Below are positions 58,854 to 64,000 of a DNA stretch of 64,000 bases, in pieces. The position numbers were made by a program, and so were the translations under genes. Positions within the stretch are counted from its first letter, which is position 1. Each line of letters begins with the position of its first letter. A model generated the notes under the pieces. That model searched no databases and was not told the origin of the DNA. It saw only the letters and a list, made by a program, of their open reading frames with translations. The DNA is from Sycon ciliatum (Eukaryota; Porifera; Calcarea; Leucosolenida; Sycettidae), in contig NC_088655.1 of assembly GCF_964019385.1 (NCBI RefSeq), positions 26,726,584-26,790,583 on the forward strand, written 5' to 3'.

Positions 58854-58960
58854 TTTCCAATCGATAGGTTGCGGGTTCGATTCCCGACGATTATGGTCAC
58901 ACACGTCTTTCTTCTCTTTCTCAGACTCTTCCTGACTTTTCTTTCATTCTCCTGGGTGGT
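58776..58960 (+). repeat. (GT)n followed by a tRNA-like B box
   Basis: (GT)n from 58776 to 58852, then TTGCGGGTTCGATTCCCGAC (B box GGTTCGATTCC) and CTTTCTTCTCTTTC. This is the body order of the SINEs at 11 kb, with the A-box side replaced by (GT)n. Confidence 0.55.
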
Positions 58961-59221
58961 TACCAACAGCCAGTGTATGCCGGAGTATGTAGTGTGGTGT
59001 GTGTGTAGAAAAAGAAAAAATTGAAAAAATCAAAAATAGGGATTCACTGGCCAGAAAAAGTCACTTCAAACAGCTGTGTGGTGGATACCAGGCTAAAAAT
59101 AGTGGCGGTCAATTCATCAGCCTTGCAAGCTGTTGAATGGTGTAATCCCAGCACAAGTTGCTATGTCTAACATAGCTGTTCGCTATCATCGCTCCCGCGA
59201 TGGGCATGTCTGAGGTCTGAG

Positions 59222-59229
59222 GTGTGTGT

Positions 59230-59285
<56 letters not shown>

Positions 59286-59335
59286 ATGTGCATGTGTGTG
59301 ACTGTGTGTGTATGTGTATGTGCGTGTGTTTGTTT
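59222..59335. repeat. (GT)n microsatellite
   Basis: GT run with scattered A/C interruptions, directly upstream of the candidate exon. Confidence 0.95.
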
Positions 59336-59341
59336 AGGGCG

Positions 59342-59495
59342 ATGGCTGGACGGCACGGAAGTAGACCGTCAGCGTCAAGAACGTGTACGGTCGCGCCGGC
59401 TAGAATGGCACTACTGCTGCTAGCGTTTCTGCTGGTCTCATTGGCAGCGCCGTCTGTGCATGGAGCCGTGACGATTAGCTGCTGGAATGTGCATA
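59342..59495 (+). CDS. Candidate first coding exon with signal peptide
   Basis: From the second in-frame ATG (59405) the reading is MALLLLAFLLVSLAAPSVHG, a textbook signal peptide with cleavage expected after HG, followed by AVTISCWNVH. The exon then meets a consensus donor, GTAAGT, at 59496 in phase 1. ISCWNVH resembles the first strand of endonuclease/exonuclease/phosphatase (DNase I-like) enzymes, so a secreted nuclease is possible. That rests on seven residues. The ATG at 59342 would add 21 Arg/Ser-rich residues; I prefer 59405 because it puts the hydrophobic core at the N-terminus. The next exon was not found in the window. Confidence 0.4.
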
Positions 59496-60085
59496 GTAAG
59501 TGCAAGACTTCTGTAGGGTTATGCCCTCCCCCCCCCCCCCTCCCCACCCCGGAGTTTCACAAACACTTCACCGCCCACTTTTCTTCTTTTCTCTTATTTC
59601 TATGCACCGCTACCTCGTTTAGCACTCACACCTCGGATATTCGGACCCCGAAGTTGCGGGCACTTCGGTCTACCGGGCACCCTTCGGGCGAGTTTCCGTG
59701 GAAATAATATCACTACTCTTTTTGTCATGTTTGTGGACATAGTGACGTCATAATGACATAACCCTGGCCGTTCCTCATCTGAAACGTATGCAATTCAGAG
59801 TTACTGGCGGACATTTTCAAGTCGCGAGCAGTGCCGGGACTTCGGTGTCCAGATAGCTGAGGCGTGAGCGTACTGGCGTGGCTGACAACAACAAACCTGC
59901 GTTGCCCGTGGACATGCTGCATGCTAAGGCATAGCAGGCACGCAGCCCGCATTGGGCACAGGGGCACTTGTACACCCCCCCCCCCCCACCCCCTCTAAAA
60001 TTTCGACCTAGTGTCAGTGTGCACAGAATGACCATGAATGACACACACAAGCCATCCTACATGTACATACATATGGCCGTGCAAC

Positions 60086-60862
60086 CCTCCCTAAAGGGGG
60101 ACCTGATTTTGAACAAGCCTCTTACAGTGTACACGGGCAATCACACAACATGATATCACTGCATGGCCTGATGCAACAACTAAAGAAACAGCAAAACAAA
60201 AACGAACAAATTTTCAAAGAAAAAGAAAATGAAACTTGACAATCTGCACTCAATGACAACTCATTCATGGACCTGCTACCCCCTAAAGGGGGACCTGCTA
60301 TCCCCCTAGGGCCGCGGTCACACATGAAAAGCTTGCACCGCATTTGCGGAGGCGAAAAGCGTAACTACCGCAGCCGCTTTCGCGGAACACACGATGCAGC
60401 GGTCACAGATACATGTACTACTGTGCTCCTCAACGCTCCGCTGTGGCAGAGTACTCTACTACTCCCTGGTTGCAGTCCTAGTGTGGCACACTCTGGTGAA
60501 CGCATTGCTTGGAGATTGGAGATCGTCCGCGATCGGGGCCAATGAGTTAGGATTCGGATTCCCTCACCAACTATCCACTCATAACAATGCAGTATTGTTT
60601 GCGAGATCTCCAGAACGTACAGTTCATTGGCAAAGAAGAACAATATGAAAACTGAATACTAAACGGCAACCAAACAACACCAGAGCTCAGTGCAGAGGTA
60701 GCACACCAAACTCCAAAGCCATCACTATGCAGGTTCCGCCAAAGCGGATCCGCGAAAGCGGAGGTTCCGCTCGCATTTTTTTGGCGTAGCGAAATCCAAA
60801 CTTTCCGCCAAAAAAAGTGCATGTGTGACCGCGGCCGAAAGGGGTACCTGCTATACCCCTGC
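60086..60862. repeat. Repeats of CCCCCTAAAGGGGGACCTGCTA
   Basis: Copies near 60088, 60282 and 60838. The MITE at 60310 sits between the last two. Confidence 0.6.
60310..60836. mobile_element. MITE, GGCCGCGGTCACACATG ends
   Basis: 17-bp perfect tips. Interior GCGGAGG/GAAGCGG-like words. The tips and interior style resemble 10346-10798. The target duplication is unclear. Confidence 0.8.
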
Positions 60863-60888
60863 ATATTGACTTGAAGCAGCTAAGCTTA

Positions 60889-62127
60889 CTGTATTTTCCG
60901 GAGTGTAAGCTGCACTGGAGTATAAGACGACGCCGCAACCAGATTTTTGGCACACACTACAGATATCTGCCCTGTGTACTTCCTCCGTTAACAAAAACTT
61001 CGTGATGGAATTTTGAGGGGCTGATTTCGGCACAAACTGCCGTGAAATGAGTCACAATCACTTTCTTGGCCTCCCCTGGCATGCCATGACAGAGGTACGA
61101 TGCAAGGAAAGCGACCTTTCACAACGAGCCGAGCGGAATCGATGGTTGCGCTGGGGAAACATAGGTGATGACAGTCATGGCGAGCGAAACTGAAATGCCA
61201 CTTCTCCGAGGGGATATTGCGCTGCTTGGCCTCTCTACCACTTTGGCACTGAGTACGTTGGAGAGTGATAGAGAGCGATAAAACGGAGCAGCGAGCCCAC
61301 ACAATGAGCGAGTGAACAAGGAGCTGCTCCGATCGCACGGCTCAATGAAAATAACTCTGAACTGAAGTAACACGTTAGTTCTTGTTCAACCTGCGCAAAG
61401 CCCAGATTCGAATGCTGATGACCATGCATTCTTTCAGAAGTCTGCAGTCAGATGCGCGTCTCGTGGCTAAAGAAAGTCGATTGGACTTGCTAGCCGCTGC
61501 CGTTCGGTGCTGGTATCCATTAGAGAAATTGGAATCAGTTTAGCTGTGCCTTTACTCCTCGTTTCGCGGAGTTCTGGAGAGCGAAGATGAAACCAGGGTG
61601 TTGTAAAATATTTTTCACGAGTCCCTGGTGGAAACGAGTAATCGCCATCGCGGCGGATCACGCAGCTTGAAAGCAAACTTACTTGAACGGCGGCGACATC
61701 AAGCGGAGTGTGATCAAAGCAGCCTAGGCAAGGCTGAAACGAGCTGCACAACGACTCGAGAGAGATGACGACTCGCGTACAGCTAGCAGATGACGATTCG
61801 CGTGCAGCAGATGACGACAGCGACGCAGGTCAAAAATGAATCGAGCGAAAGCGACGCAAACTGAACTCTCTGCTCATTCCGCCAACAGTTTCTCTTGTAA
61901 AAGCGCTGTACATAGGCTGAATCACCGTCGTCCAGTAATTTGCAGGCGATACAAACTGTTCTTGACCTGTTCTAAGCGTTTTCATATCCATCAAAATCCA
62001 TCACGAAGTTTTTGTTAACGGAGGAAGTACCACGGTTCATTGGACCATCATAGCGTACGCCTCGCTGACCTTTTTGGAGGTGAATTTCGAGTGTTTAAAG
62101 TGCGGCTTATACTTCTGGAAAATACCG
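60889..62127. mobile_element. TA-flanked element, 1.24 kb, CTGTATTTTCCGG ends
   Basis: CTGTATTTTCCGGAGTGTAA at the left and the inverse ending GAAAATACCG. TA at 60887-60888 and 62128-62129. A second inverted pair (CCTCCGTTAACAAAAACTTC near 60984, mirrored near 62000-62025) lies inside. No transposase is recognised. Confidence 0.85.
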
Positions 62128-62617
62128 TACATTAACATTGGATTTTGTATTGAATTTATTTTACTTCTGTGGCTCAGCAGTACTACGTACTTCTACTAAC
62201 AGGCCCGAAAAACCGACCATAAGGACATAAACAGGAAAAAGAAGGAGCAAACCGAAACATCTTATGGCCGATCATTCCTTTGTCTGAGCCACCCAACGTC
62301 CTTGGCTTGGTGTTGGCAAATATCTCCACGGTTTGCGCAATCCAATCGAGTCCTTCTCCGCAGCAAGCTAAGGGGCGTCGGAAGGTATGTCAGGGTGGTA
62401 CGTACGGTCAGCCATCTGACGTAAACTCGAGGCGGCGCCGGGGGTCTCTGCTGAAGAATTTGAAAATTTAAAGCCCGAAATATGGGGCATTTTATTGATT
62501 CACGGGGTACCGGGGGCAAAGAGCGGTACGGTTAATTCCGTAGCGATCGTAGCGTGTCCGCCGCCGCTGAAACTCAACTGATGAAAGCTCTACCATGAGG
62601 GGTAGCCAATGTAGGCA
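62128..62617. other. No gene recognised
   Basis: No supported feature. Confidence 0.4.
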
Positions 62618-63184
62618 TCACGTGCTAAGCAGCGGCTGGGCCTCCTGCGGAAGGCAGCACCCCTCCTCAGCCACGCGGGCAGGGTGATTGCTTACAAAGG
62701 ATTCGTCCGGCCAATGCTGGAATATGCCCCCCTTGCGTGGATGGGATCAGCCCCCTCACACCTGGCCATGCTGGATGCTGTCCAGCTCCGCGCCCTAAAG
62801 GTCATTGGCCCTGGTACGATTCTTCCCAGCCTCCTTGTTCGGCGAAAGGTCTCTGCTCTCTGCCTACTGTACAAACTGATGTGTGGCCATGGTCTGCCTC
62901 AAGTTGCAGCCATGTGTCCCCCGCCGGCTATACCGCCACGTCATCGCCGCACTCGAGCAGCCCAAGCACAGCACCATCCCCACCAGCTTGAGCTGAATCT
63001 CTCGCCACGAGCTCCTGATTACCTTCTGCGCTCTTTCCCATACTGCATCGTGCCAGTGTGGAATAGACTGCCACAGGCAATTCTGGACAAGCAGCCAGCC
63101 CGGAAACACCTGCAGAGATTCAAGATTGCTGCATACCGTCACCTGCAACAGAGTGACTGGTGCTCTGCTCATGACTGGTGCTAG
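62618..63184 (+). pseudogene. CR1-like LINE ORF2, C-terminal fragment
   Basis: Open from about 62618 through GLLRKAAPLLSHAG, GFVRPMLEYAPLAWMG and LDAVQLRALKVIGPG to PVWNRLPQAILD and a stop at 63182-63184. These are the usual post-RT blocks. The RRMLEYAPLV part of the LINE at 53.3 kb is a related sequence. The RT core is absent. The retained frame is unbroken. Confidence 0.85.
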
Positions 63185-63350
63185 CCATGCACATCTATCA
63201 CACTGGCCTGCCATCAGTGGACGCAAATCATTATGTTGACCCTCTTCTCAAAGTAGCATTATAGTCATAGCGACGATATGCCGCTGAACTCTTTCTCTCT
63301 CTATACTTATATCTCTCCACCTCTTTCACTCTCTTTCCCTCACTTACCCA

Positions 63351-63598
<248 letters not shown>

Positions 63599-64000
63599 GT
63601 CAGGCGAAATTACTGGTCAGTCGGCGTCACGCATTTTTCACAAAAATTTGCGTTTCACCTGCTGGGAGAGTATGCGTGTACTCGAGTCTCATCCTGAGCA
63701 CGTTTTTTTCTTCTTTTTTTCAGCTCCAGTATCTGTATTTTTCATTGCAAAGCCGTCCTCGATTGTTGTGTTCGTTGTTCAAACGAAGTGGACATTCAAT
63801 CATGAAGGCAGAGGACATAGGAGCCTGATTGGAGTTTCTCGTGGCATAGGACGGCCACACAGAGACACTTTGGGATTTTCTGAATATAAAATACCGTACG
63901 CACGATGCTGAGATCAATTTGTGCGATATCAAATTGTTTGTGATCTACCACATCGAGCAGAACGGGATCCAAACACAAGCTTACCGACGGTTAGGCTGCC
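63599..64000. other. No gene recognised
   Basis: No supported feature up to the window edge. Confidence 0.4.

Overview
The window is animal nuclear DNA, with no prokaryotic gene organisation. It holds 3' fragments of several LINE lineages, a Crypton-type tyrosine recombinase fragment, tRNA-related SINEs, hammerhead ribozymes, GT/AG splice signals, long microsatellites and very many short inverted-repeat elements. This fits a repeat-rich, early-branching marine invertebrate such as a sponge or cnidarian. That placement is inference; nothing here fixes the species. No complete host protein gene is visible. The best host candidate is a single signal-peptide exon at 59342-59495.

Layout. 0-6.3 kb: four 26-bp-spaced CCAAT-type boxes, two hammerhead ribozymes, a chain of CAG...CTG elements separated by single TA dinucleotides, an old LINE 3' end on the minus strand and several MITEs. 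7.1-16.9 kb: a LINE of a restriction-like-endonuclease type nested in a TA-flanked MITE, a second and different LINE of the same kind, three MITEs with TAA duplications, strings of modular palindromes, two opposed SINEs and the Crypton-like fragment. 16.9-41.4 kb: two 12-kb units with ~690-bp terminal inverted repeats, head to tail, flanked by and separated by the same 6-bp ATATAA. 41.4-49.4 kb: an 8-kb TA-flanked element with very long imperfect inverted arms, enclosing a LINE fragment, a 327-bp tandem repeat, a ~1-kb GA-rich tract and another hammerhead. 49.4-64 kb: more MITEs, a palindrome, a 5'-truncated CR1/jockey-like LINE, a canonical hammerhead ribozyme, the signal-peptide exon, a 1.24-kb TA element and a CR1-like LINE end.

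The strongest unexplained signals are these. (1) Micro-elements of about 29-34 bp have CAAGAGT...ACTCTTG ends and their own 7-bp target duplications; they are related to two 280-290-bp MITEs. (2) Four hammerhead ribozymes are present, three of them in one repeat family. (3) At 11985-12259 there is a run of back-to-back short palindromes. (4) Target reuse is common: adjacent elements share one TA, TAA or ATATAA. Most open frames over the CT, GA, CAC and GT repeats are artefacts.
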